Positions 1 to 12,400 of a stretch of 64,000 bases of DNA are shown in pieces. Position 1 is the stretch's first letter. Every line of letters starts with the position of its first letter. The position numbers were made by a program, and so were the translations under genes. The DNA lies in NCBI GenBank assembly GCA_028583685.1, contig JAMXIF010000224.1:5073225-5137224 (forward strand), given 5' to 3'. Under the pieces are notes generated by a model. That model saw nothing but the letters and a program-made list of their open reading frames with translations, did no database searches and had not been told where the DNA came from. This stretch comes from Petaurus breviceps papuanus (taxonomy: Eukaryota; Chordata; Mammalia; Diprotodontia; Petauridae).

Positions 1-342
1 TTCTGAGTCTTTTAACAGCAACACAGGTTCCTTTTGAGAATTAATCTAACTAGATGCTATAAAATTATGCTTGGGGGCTCCTGAGACTATGGCCACAAAA
101 CCCCAAACCCTGAGTATTCCCCAGGGAAAGACCTGGCCTCATTACAAGCTGTGGGGAGTTCTGGAGGCTCCGAGGGGCTGCCTTGATGCCACCACATCAG
201 GCTAGCAGTGAGTGGAACCAGAAAGCACCTCCTCTAAGGTTAAAGACCAGCCTGTGTCTAAACTTTTCTCCAAGTTCAAGAACAGAACAAGAACAGCCTG
301 GACGCAGAGGGAGGCGCTGGGGATCTCCACGAAGCACTTTAC
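1..342. other. Start of the next MOV10L1 intron (partial)
   Basis: Intron sequence after the donor at 342. I see no exon, RNA gene or recognisable repeat in it. Confidence 0.6.
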
Positions 343-434
343 CGGTTGAAGGTGAACTCGATGTCCATTGGCTCAAAGTTGTAAGCTTCTTCAAACTCGG
401 GATTGAGTTTAAGGGTCACGTCTTCTTCATGAAT
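343..434 (-). CDS. MOV10L1: MOV10L1 coding exon 13 (last in window)
   Basis: Encodes residues 599-628 plus two bases: [19 protein letters not shown], then [11 protein letters not shown]. The acceptor follows cttttaag; the donor is AACCG/gtaaag. It continues in phase 2 into the next exon beyond the left edge. Confidence 0.95.
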
Positions 435-3400
435 CTTAAAAAGCAACAGACGATGTAACGAGAGTAAGTGTCATGGCCTAACCAAACAACACCAAGAACT
501 CTTGGGTGGAATTTGCTCTAAAATCTGAAGCTAAAATGTAGCTACGTAGGTGTTTATAATGACTTAAGTGAATCAAGGCCCCACTCCACGACCCTACCAA
601 AGAAGCAGGCAGCCAAATGCTCATGAGCTGGGTGACCCACACCAGCGTCACAGTCTTTGTCGGCCGTCAGCGCCTACTCCAAACACAAGACAAGCAAGAT
701 GGGGAATGGAGGGCTGTGATCACAGACATGAAAAGGCTCAAAGCTTCCTTTGGTCTCAATGTCTGGCCTCACTAAGAAATGCTGCAAATCTTATAAATTA
801 CATAATCAAAAAGAGTGCCAATATGATTATACTTTAAAAGGTGGGGTAGATGGTTTTGTCCCTCAGAAATGGTTGCTTTGGATGCCATTTGGGAAGAGGC
901 TAAGGGGGAATAAGAAGCAAGACTCCCCCTCCCATCCCGCCCCCACCCGCTGGGGATTATGGTGGCCCAGGCAGAGCATCCTCCCCTCTAGGGCAGGGTT
1001 GGGTTTGGGTTTGTCTTTCTATTTTCAGAGCTTAGAAACCTAGAGTGGGGGACTCAATAAAGGGGGACTGAAATGATGAATAGCTCTAGGCTACCACTTC
1101 AAACCCATTCAAGAAAGGAATTTGGTCATGGACTTGTCTTTGTATCTGAGATCTTAAAGGAAGAGTTATAGGAAAAAAAAACCCAAACTAAAAAAACCCA
1201 AACCCAACAAGGTCACTGAAAGAGCACTATGAGGCCCTCCAGGGGATGCCCTGCTTCCTCACGCCCACCTCTCTCAAGCACCTCTTGGGCACGACATCTT
1301 TCCTTGCTGCTAATGCTCTGCGTGCCCTTGCATTCTTTCACTGTACACGCCTTCTTTACCCCTTCAGACACGGCCCTCGTTGTTCTCCCATTCCTAAGGG
1401 CCAGGACTGTTTGTGTGGCTCTCAGAGCCCCGGTGGCTGGCACACAGCGGCACTGAATAAATACCTGCCCGACTGACCAATTCCATATAGTCAGACCCTG
1501 CCTGTACACCCTCGACAGCGCCTGCCCCATGCTGGACTTCCTGAGGGCCAGCACTAGGCTTTGCTGTCTGCCCATCCTTCCCGCAGGTGACAGGCCTAGG
1601 CTGTACACAGTGGGTGCTCAGCAGCTACAGACCCATATGGAGGTAGGGGAGCACGTGAGAGCACAGACTCTTCGTGTTTTAGATGAGAAAATGGACACTG
1701 TGGGATGGCATGACTGGTGCCAGTCATAGCTCCCCAGGGTCCAACTCAGGTCTCCTGACTCCAATCCCCCAACTACAGTTATCTCTATGTAAGACACTAA
1801 ACAGAAGACACTTGGGTCATTGTTCTTAAGTGGATAAAGAAGAATCCAAGGCAAGTATCTTCATGGGGTTCACAGAAGAACTTCAGTAAAACCATGACCT
1901 GTGAACTGAACACTCGGTACCGCTGGGACGGAGCACTGACACGCTACGTTTAAGAGAATTAGGGCAGAACCAGACAGAATTGAAAAAAAAAAAAAGACAT
2001 TTAAGAGACAGACACCAAAGGTTCCCGTGAGGGTTCATCCAGTCGTCTCTACCTGTGCAAAGCGGCGCCTGGGAGGGAGGCCCTAGGGCTGCCCGACGTC
2101 ACCCTGCCTGCCTGCCTGCAGTTTCTGCTTAGGGAGCCCAGGGGATGCACTCACTCACAGCCCCCCTGGGATGTCTGCAGACCAAGTCAACACAACAGCG
2201 ACTCACCTCGGTCACATAGCCAATGTACTCGATAACATGCTCATTGTAGTCCTGGCTTTTCAGAATCACTTTGTCGCCTGGTGAAGAAAACAAGACTCGC
2301 TTCTGCACGTGAATGCTAAACGGTGCCCCCCCCCCCCCCCCCCACCCCCCCCCCCCCCCCCCCGCACAACCCCCCCGCCCCCCCCCCCGCCCCCACCCCC
2401 CCCGCCCCCCCCCCGCCCCAAACCAAGCACGTCCTGTGTGGATGGCAGCCCCAGCTCCGGGACCCCAGGATCCTGGGGGAGCCCGGCCTGTTCCCAGGTC
2501 CCTGCTGTCCCTCCCCACTTCTGCCCTGCCACCTCCAAAGCCACCCTCTCTGGCTCTGCATGGGCAACAGCCTGCTCCACTCCTCACTTCCTGAAGCACT
2601 TGGTCCCAGCTTTCCAATGGACTCATCATGTGACACTGGGTCTGAGAGTCACCTGGAGATGAACCAGGCCCGCTTCTTCTCAAGACTGTGTCTTCCTCCA
2701 TACCAAGTACCATGCTTTGCACAGAGCAAGTGCTGAGCAAATGTTTGCTGGCTTGATGAGCAAGATTAAAATGCGGTATGGAGGCAAGAGGGGACAAAAC
2801 AGAGGGAACCAAGGGCCAAATGACCAGAAGAAGGGCTGGAAACAGGTCGAGGAAAGTGAAAGAGGGGATGGGATTAGAGCCTGCTTAGAGTGGAGCTGGA
2901 GCTGAGAATGCTGGAGGGAGAACAGTTTTTGAAGGCTAAGTGAAGGAAAGTATGGAAGGAATGGTGAGGACAGTCCTAGAGGAAGAAGGCAAGGAGAAGC
3001 CTGTGAGCCAGACATTTACCACTCAGATATAAGACCATTTCAGAACAAAGAGACTACGGATGGAAATCAAATTATGGAATGGAATGGTTATCTTGATGAA
3101 AAAGAAAAGCACAATTACATTTCCAGCACTACAAGCAAAATGTGCCTTTTCCTCCTTTGATTTCCGCCCTTCTCTGTGTGTACAGCAAGATGCTCTAAGT
3201 ACAACACTCACCTGTGTACAAGGATGGGCGACTCTCTGCCAATCCTGGCACTTCCAAAACCAAGAAATTTCCATTCTTTTTCAGAATCACTCCACTCATA
3301 TAGAACTCTCTGATTTCCAGCTCTGCATGAATTTCCTCCAGCCACAGCAGAGTGGAAAACTTATCTTTATAGTTGGACATATTGAGCAGCTGAAATAAAC

Positions 3401-6400
3401 GCAGAATTTAGTGAGGGCAAGGTCGAGCAGCATCCCACTTATGTATGCCAGTCAGGGACTAAGGCATTCTATGAGAGAAGGCTAATCCTTAGAGGCCCAA
3501 GCTTCTTGATAAAAAATGAGGAAATCTCTCTGAAGTGCAGCACAGCCCTCTCTGCTTGAGCAAACCGGGCACACTAAACACTCAGCACGACCGAAGTCGC
3601 TCTTGCTCACTCAGAACCCTAGCAGCAATGGCCTGGGGCCCCTGGGATGCACAGGGTCAGGGCAGTGTCTAACCTGCACAGCTCCCCCACACAGAGGGCC
3701 CACCAACGTGGGCTCTGACTCTCCTGCTCCTGCATGCATAAAGACAGTGGCCTTGCACCTGCTTGTTCTTTCACTCCATGACCCCTGGTGCTCAACTCTT
3801 TTATTGGTGTCTGAAAGTCTGATAAATGGGCTCTGAGTAGTGTAAGTTAAAAATGGTTTTCTAAAGAGAGTGCTGGGTGCCTTAGGCAAAGGTGGTCCTG
3901 GCTACATGCCTCAGACAACTCGCTTCCAAAGTCACAGGGGGACTGAAGCTGCTTTGGCAGAGGAATTTCTTATACTGATGAAGTCAGAGACCCTTCACAG
4001 AGTCTGTTCCCCCCACTCCAATTGCAAAGCAAAGAAAAACAAATACAGCTCTCCTTTTCACATCACAACTTTCCTCATCAGAGTTTCAACATATTGTGGG
4101 TCGACATAAGAAATTAAATGGGAATTTTGGAAGAGTTCTGTGGAAACCACAGATGACATATGGAAAGCCAGCAGATGACACAGAAAAGGTTTAGAAATTT
4201 AAAATGCATAAACATATGTATAGTATTGTGTAATATCAACCCACATTTTACAATAAGGTTCTGTAAACACTTCAAAAAAGAAAAAGAAAAAATTCAGACA
4301 TCTTTTCTAGCACCAAGAGAAGGCCCCAAAATTTTCCATGGATTTCCCATATGGTTGAGGTGCCAGGCTCCTAAGCCCTTCGATGTGGGATAACTGTGTA
4401 TGGTCAAACAAAACAAGCTCTTACACTGGCTGCTTCATATAGTCTCCTAGGTAAGGCTCAATGACCCTCTCAATTAGAATGCAAAACCCAATTAAGAGAA
4501 TTATAACCATTTAAAATGTCATCTAAATATCCAAGCTATGCTAATGTTGTAGGACACTAGGCTTCTTACTTTTACTGGGAAGAAACTGGGAAATTTTGAA
4601 AGCACTTGAGCAAAGGAATGGGCCATGCTGTGTGGGAAGACTATGAAGCAGTTACTCACACATAAATGATTGGAAGGGTGGCATTTTAAAGACTGTTCAT
4701 TGTCTGCCTGTGATGTCACTACTCCAACGTCCTCTTAAAAGGAGAATGTGCCTGGAGCTGTCCCAGCAGCTCTGCTGTGGACAGCTCCTAACAGCACCAG
4801 GACTTTTGACCCTTTTTACCCAAAGCTCAGCTTTGCAGCAAAGGCCCAGCCCAGAACCTCTGAGAAGAGGTGAACATGTCAGATGGGGCTGTGAAAAAGG
4901 GCAGATGGCAGGAGCACTGGCAAGTAGTGGCTCTTTTCTCTTACCTCTGCAAGCAGTGGCTGAAAAGTTAATACGTCTAGTTGTTTTTCCACACATCTTT
5001 TTAGTCTATCTGGTATGGGATACTGTGGGAGGAAACTTGGCAACTGTCTTCTTAGATTCCTGAAAAATCAATCCATAAAATTAATAAGCAAACATCCCAG
5101 TTCTTATAGTGTTAAGGGTATTTCCTTGCAATGAAATTCACTCCTTTATAATCCTCACATTTAGTTAAATTTCTCAAGAATATTTACTACCAAGTGTAAC
5201 TGGTTGACTCTGTTAGAAATGCCATGATTTACCTAAATTTCTTGCTAAAAAAAATAAAAAGATAATCAATGGGCATAGGGATTTAGATGTCCATAATAAC
5301 TCACATTTATGTAACTTTAAAGTTTACAAAGCACTTTCTTCAAAAACAATTTTGAAAGGCAGCTACAGCAATACAACCAACCCCACTTTGCAGATAAGTA
5401 AACAGAGACTCAGAGAGGGTAAATGGTTGGCTCAAAGTGATAAAGCTAGTGAGTTTCAGTCAGAATCCGAAACTAGGTTTCCTGACTTGAGGCTAGCACC
5501 CGCTCCTACTGAAACAAGAATGGAAAACAAAGAGAAGATATAAGACGGTGCTTCACAAAGTGAGGACCATGGCACCCTCCGCCCCCACCCCCCACGGCCT
5601 GGTCACGAGCTGTCTGGACGATGGACTCAGAAGGACTGGTTTCCTTCTCCAAGGCAGCAGTGGATAACTTCACAAAAGGGACCCGGGAGAGTGAAGAGTT
5701 GGGGAAACTGGCCCACGATGGCCAGTTCTTCACTTTCAGTGGAGGCCATTAGAGCACGGAGCTCCAAGTCACACGGATCAGAGACTCACGGCGAGGCCTT
5801 GGCCTGAGCTGGCACATAACCGACTCTAAGCGGGAGGCAGCAGTCTCTGGGCTGCCCCATCTAACTCAGCTTCTCCCGAGGGACCTCGGGCAGCAGGACT
5901 TTCCCAAACAGCAACCTGGTTGCAATACCTTTTCTGTGTTGTCACCACCACCGTTGTCTTGGGGGATGCCAGAGCTGGGATGGCTTTCGACTTTTTCCAA
6001 GAAAACGGCTCCGTGACAGCTATGAGCACCTCTTCTTCACTTACTACATTCACTTCGATGTAACGCCCGATAATGAAGTCAGAAAAACAAAGCAAAAGGA
6101 GGTCCATGCAGCGGCCGGGATTTCTTGAAGAAGTAAGATGACAAAATCTGCTTACTGTTCGGCAAGTATATACAAACGTACACAGACAACAGGCATAAGG
6201 GTCATTCTCAGTTTTCAATGATGTTCCCTAATGTGAAATGTTTCAGATATAGGTTGTCTCTGCAGTTAACATATTCAGTGATTAAAAATGTTTGCTGAAT
6301 AAACAAGGAAACAAAAGTATTTTGTCCGGGGACCGTGTAATATGACCAGGGAGTCTGAATGCTTATTGTGGCAGAATGAGATCTAGGTTCATGGGACACC

Positions 6401-9400
6401 CTGTTATTGTACCTTATTCCACCTCTTCCCCCCAACAAAATCACAGTATTTCAGAGCATTAAGCAGACACCCAGGCTGACCCCTATCCCTACTACAACTA
6501 ACAAATGGTGATCCAGCCTCTATGGGAAGGTGTCAGCTCAGGGGACCCCAAAAGCTCCCCCCAAGGCAGCCCCTCCCCTGCTTTGGCACAGACCTTCGCT
6601 GCTGGGAATCAAGCCTCAACTCGTCTGCTACTGCCCACCAAAGCACCTATTTCTGCTCTTTTGGGCTAAAGAAGACAGGCCTGATCCACCTTCTATTGAC
6701 ACTGACGGCTTCCCCCTGCATTCTTAAAAAGAAACAAAGCCCTTCTCCCTCTGCCCCACCCCTCTCCTGCCAGCCCATCCAGCTGGTCTTCTTTCAGTCT
6801 TGTCACCCTTCTGCTTCTGCTCCTCTCTTCCAGACATGTGTATGAGATGGGGTGTCCGAGGCTCCTGGTGCGGCCTGGCCAGGGCAGAGGGCACCCTGGA
6901 TCTTTGGGCGGCATTATCACACTACCTACCACGGAGCTGGCAGTCTCCCCAGCCCCTCCAGATGACCAACCACTGCTCGACTACACACCCCGTCACTTTC
7001 TACTTGGGGAGTCAGTTCCCTGGATCTTAATGTAACATTGTGCACATTCCTTGGAAAACTCATCCATTGTTCAGTTGTTCCAAGTTGTGTCTAACTCTTC
7101 ATGACCCCTCTGGGGGGGTTTCCTTTGCAAAGAGACTGAAATGATTTGGCCATTGTCTTCTGCAGATCATTTGGGGAGCTGAGGTAAATGGGATTAAGTG
7201 TAAGCGAACCAGTGTCTGAGGCCAGATCTGAAGTCAGGAAGATGAATTTTCCCAACTCCAGGTCCCACACTCTATCTCCTGCATCACCTGACTACTCCAT
7301 TTAAACTCACAGGTCTGAGTAAATGAATGAAAAATCATATATTAAATGTGTTCTATGTGTGATAAACGGTGGGGATACAAGCAAAAAAAAAGCAGGACAG
7401 TCCCTGCTCTCATGGTCACACCAAATAGGGCCTAAAGGTGCTGAAGCTGGGTGGATAAGCCAGTCCCAAGGTTCTTAGGTTACATGAGGTTGGAGCAGCA
7501 CATAGATGGCAAAGCCTGGTGGTCCTTAGTCTCAGGGAAAGAATGGATGCTCCTGACTGCCATTCTCATCAAGCTGTAAGAAGAGGGGAGGGGAAGGCTA
7601 CCAGTGGGAGCAAGCCAGGTCCTGGGATGGCCTGGGTTGGGGAGGGGGCACACTCGAAGTACTGGAAACACGGGACTTGTGATCATGGATAGGCATACCA
7701 TTATCTGAGGGAAAGAAGGACAATGAAAGAGTGGGATAGTAACAGTATAATAGGAAGGTGCAACCACCATGGAATGTCAAGAATCCGGGCTCTGACCCTG
7801 GACAAACAGCAAGGCCTGCGGGCTGTGAAACGGCGAGGAAGTCTCTGAGGTCCCTGTGATGGGGTTCCAGTGAAGATCAATAGTAATATGACACAGAAAA
7901 GATCCTGAGGCTAAAGCACACTGCAGACAGTGAGGAGTTTGCAACAGAGATTCCCCCCCCCCCCCGTACCCATGGCAGGGATGGGGAGCTTGTGCTTAAC
8001 AAAAACCAGGTCATGACATCTCTGACTTGCCTCCAGGATAGCCTGCATCCTTAAGAGGTAAGAGGAAAGATGAGAAGAAATGGCTATTTTAGACTGTTTG
8101 GGACCAGAAGGAGAAACTGGCTGCTCAAGAAGGAACAAAGGGTTCTCTCTCTATTCGGAGCTCTGGCCAGAGGAAAGGCGTGCTGGGAGGAGCAGGGGTC
8201 ATGGCCTGGGAGGGGGGACAGGGCCAAGGGCCTAAAATTGTGTTGGGGAAGTGGGTCCAAGAGTAATTCTGCAGGAACTCTTTTTATCCAACCCTCGCTT
8301 CCTCTTCTTTCCCTGCGCTTCCTCCATCCTCTCTGTGATGTCCCTGGGGCTTGGGCATCACGTTCCCCCTTTCCAGTTCATCATTACACTGTTGTTTTCT
8401 CTCAGATTCTGGGTCTACCCTCCCCCCCACCTCCGCCTGCTCCTCACATGCCTCTGAATGTCACAGAAGGTCATTATGCACCCAGGCTGACAGCACCCAC
8501 TACGCCACAGACCAATCTTCTCTGACCAGTAACCAGATCCTCACTGTAGCAAGGCCAACATTTTCTTCCTCTGCATAGGATTCTCAATCACAGTCACCAG
8601 TCTCTCAGCTGAAGACTTCACCTCACAGTTTGAGAAAAGAGAGGCCATTCCCTTCTCTCCATCTCAAAGCCTCACCACCCTTTCCTATTTTGCTTGGGAA
8701 GTTTAACGAAAACATGACCTTTCTTTACAATGGCGACCCTTCCAATGCTTCATTGCTATCACCTCCCCCCATCTTCTCCAGCAAAATACAATCTCAACCA
8801 TCTGTCTCTCTTAACATTTCATCTCTTGGGTCTTTTCCTGCTGACCACAAACAAGTCCCAGTATTTGCCACCTTTACTGGACTGAGCCAGCCCCTTAAGC
8901 TACTGCCCTGTATCCCTCCTCCCTTTCACAGCCACACTCCTAGAAAACACGGCCTATCCTCGTCTTCACTGGCTCTCCTCACCCTCATTTCTCAACTCTT
9001 TGGTCTAGACCTGTTTACTCTCTTCTCGCTTATTTTTGACGATCTGTAATCTCATTTCTTCCCTCTCACCAAAGCCGCCCCATACGATGGCCTCTCCTCA
9101 GTCCTCGTTCTTGTCTTGCCTGAAGCACTGAACGCTGTTGACTCCCTCTTCCTGCATGTGCTCTCTCCCCCTGGTTCTCCTCCTCTCCTTCATTCACAAT
9201 ATCTGCTGCTGGATCAACATCTGACCTCTGCCACCAAGTGTGAGTGGCCCACGAGCCTGTCCTGGGTCCTCTTCTCTCTCTACACTGTCTCACTTGGTGA
9301 TTCCATTTGCCTCCCTGTGTTGAATTCTCTCCAGGATTAGGGCTATGATTGGATAAAGAGATTTCAGAATTCCTCCTAGGCTCACTTCCCAGATGAGATT

Positions 9401-12400
9401 TTAGGTTCTGTGATCCCACCTGCCCTTTCTCCAAATCTTGGGGAATTTGCTCTTCCCAAAACTAGGGTTCAGGTCATGCCCTAGCAGACTCTTTTCCTCT
9501 GTCTAATCTCCTGACCTTTTGTTCATCATCACCAATTGCCAGCGGACATTTCCCAAACAGATGCTTCATAGTCACCTTGAATTCAGCATGTCCAAAAGAG
9601 AAACCATCATCTTTCCCCATGGATCCATCCTATTTCTTTCAAGGGGATCACCATCCTTCCAGTCACTCAGTTCACCATCTCCCCCACCCCCAGACCTTAC
9701 TGTTTCTACCCCACAATAGTTTGAACCTGCTTTCTTCTCTCTGCTCACACCTCTGTCCATGCTGCAGCCCTCCCTAGTCCCCCTCGCCACGCCAGCTCGA
9801 CCTGCTCTCCCCACTCCAATCAAGCTGTCCAGGGAGATTCCAGAATAATGTGTCCATAGCCCAGGTATGACCACATTCCTCCCTGCTCAATAACAAACTC
9901 CAGAGACTCCCCACTGCCTCCCAACTGGTCAGTGAAGGGCATTCACAATCTAGCTCCAACCTCCTTTTCCAACCTGATCTTACATCCCTCCCTTGTCATG
10001 CTCTCTGTGCCGGCTGTTTAACTGCTTACACCTGTGCTTTTGTCCAGGCTATTCCCTACGCCTGGAACAAGCTCCCCTTCTTCGTCAAAGGTGCCTTGTT
10101 TCTGGACCTCCCTTCTCCCAAGAGGGGGTATTTTTCTGACCAATCACCGTGCCTGTATTCTGGATATAGAGGCACATGGACATACTGTTTCCCCTTACCA
10201 AATGCTATGTATTTGAGGGTAGGGCCTCTTCCTTTTCAGTCGTTTTCAACGGTGTCTGACTCTTCACAATACCATTTGGAGTTTTCTTGGTAATCCTGTT
10301 CGGTTTTTACCAATGAGGAAACTGAGGTAAACAGGGTTATTGACTTGCCCGGGTCACTCAGAAGTATCTGAGGCCGGGCATGAACGCTGGTCATGCTCTA
10401 TTCTCTGTGCCACCTCGCCTCCCTGGCACTCAGCACAGAGACTGAAATGGAGAGAGACTGGCCTCACAAAGCTGCAATGTTCATACTCATGCTCCAAACT
10501 CCCAGTCACCTACCTGGCCTCACACACAATCACGATGAGCGTCTTCTTGCCCGGAGGGATTGGCACCTGGCCGCTGTGTTCAGATCCCGTACCCAACTGC
10601 CCTAACGTTTCCTCTCCCTTTTGTTCATCTGTTCCTGTAGAGAAACGCTCATCAGGTACAATAACGACTTGATCTAAAATCGGACCAGCACAACACATTC
10701 ACTCTATGTCCTTAACAGAGAAGAGTGCTTCTGGCCTACCAAGAACCTCTACTTTTCAAAGTGTTAATAAGTCACTGAACTGCTCGGTTCAAAGACTGGG
10801 AGGATGGATGACTTCTAGCAACTCTGGGTGGACTCCCTGGGCAGGCAGGATTCGTGAGTGGAGATGCGTACAAGATGAGGCTGAGGCTGGCGCATAGCTC
10901 GTTGGGAGCTGTTTGTTGAAAGGGGTGCCCCACAGTACAGCTCTTCATAAGGGAAGTGTGTGTGTGGGGGAAGCACAGAGGAATTAGAACAGGAAGACAA
11001 TTTGGAACTGGCCTGTCTCTGCCTTCATATTTTGGAAATAATTGACAAGAAACTATCTGTGTCAACCTGTGTATATGGAATGAATCTTAACTAAAGATCA
11101 AGTAAAATCTCCAAGACTCAATACTTTATGTAAAAGCTGATTCTGTTTTCCTTTGGGGAGTTGGATTAAGACACGATTGAGGGACCTCAGGAACAGGGTT
11201 CTGGTTCCCAAACGGTACCGTCCCTGATGAAGGACAGAAAAGGGCTATAGGATTCAGCATCCTCTGGTGAATGTTGTGCTGCAATATGCACCTTGGAGAA
11301 AAATGCTTAGGTAGGAACTTGGTAAACACAACAAGACAAATAAAAATGTAAACGAAGCAACAGTCAATATCCCATTAAGTGATAATAAAATGAAGATTGT
11401 ACCTAGAGAATGTTCACTGGAGTCCACAGAACTGCTATCCAATGACTGGCAGATTTTCTCTCTATCACTGCTGGAGAGTGAATTGTTATCCTCTGAACAA
11501 CTCTCTTTGACAGGCACAGAAGAAACAGAAGAAGTTACCACTGGGCAACTTGGATCTGCATCAGGCATTTGAAAGTGAAACTGTTTAGATTTTTCCCAGC
11601 CAGCTAGCCTGCAGCTGACTAAGTACTGGGGCACATTTCCTTTATTCCTAAAATAAAGAGTATTAACTATGAATATAGGATGCAAATACAGAACTTCTTT
11701 CACTAAACACAGTGTTACTATAAGCTGAGACTTGACCTCTGCTAAGTATCAGACTGAAGAAAGGTCAAGGTAGAAGCCTTTGGCCTTTTTTAGATACAAA
11801 AGTGAACTACTGTAAGGTGAGTGTCATCATTATGTAATCTGGTAAATAAAAATGTGAATGATAGGTAAAGGTAAAAGCAGCCAAACTCACTCTATCCAGA
11901 TGACCATCTTTTTACTTTCTCCCTCTTTTAGGGTTCCAAAATTTGTCATTTTTGTAACTTCAAGATCTCCTTTGTTTTTCAAGAGTTGGGTTCCACATGA
12001 CTCATAAACTCCAACTTCGCTGATGATATGAGATCCTCTGAGGAAATCATCAACACACACAAAACTTCACTTGTTTTAAAAACAAAACAGAAAACCACAG
12101 CCAAGCTCCTCCCAGGCCCAATCTGGTTCTCTAACCTACAAAAACCCCTTTAGGATTGTCAGATGACAAGGCTCTAAAAAGAAATCTCAGAAAATGCAAT
12201 GTGGCTTCAATGCCATTTAGTGGCAATACTTCGGAAGCCATAAGGTTTCATCTGCTTACCCATTAAATGTATTTTGAAGAGCAAAGTGACACGAAACACT
12301 TCCCGCCAGAGGCTACATAGTTTTCCTTTTAAAAGTAAAAAGAAAACCTCCTCATTGTCCACGCTCTTTACTCTGGACCCGTCCTGCCTCCCTCTAAGAC

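Noticed and set aside
2309-2812. Several open frames rich in Pro or Gly across the poly-C tract
   Set aside because: They come from a homopolymer in an intron. Only the 2207-2277 exon in this span is real.
8630-9719. Open frames of 60-139 residues rich in Ser, Pro and Phe
   Set aside because: Remnants of L2 ORF2, not host genes.
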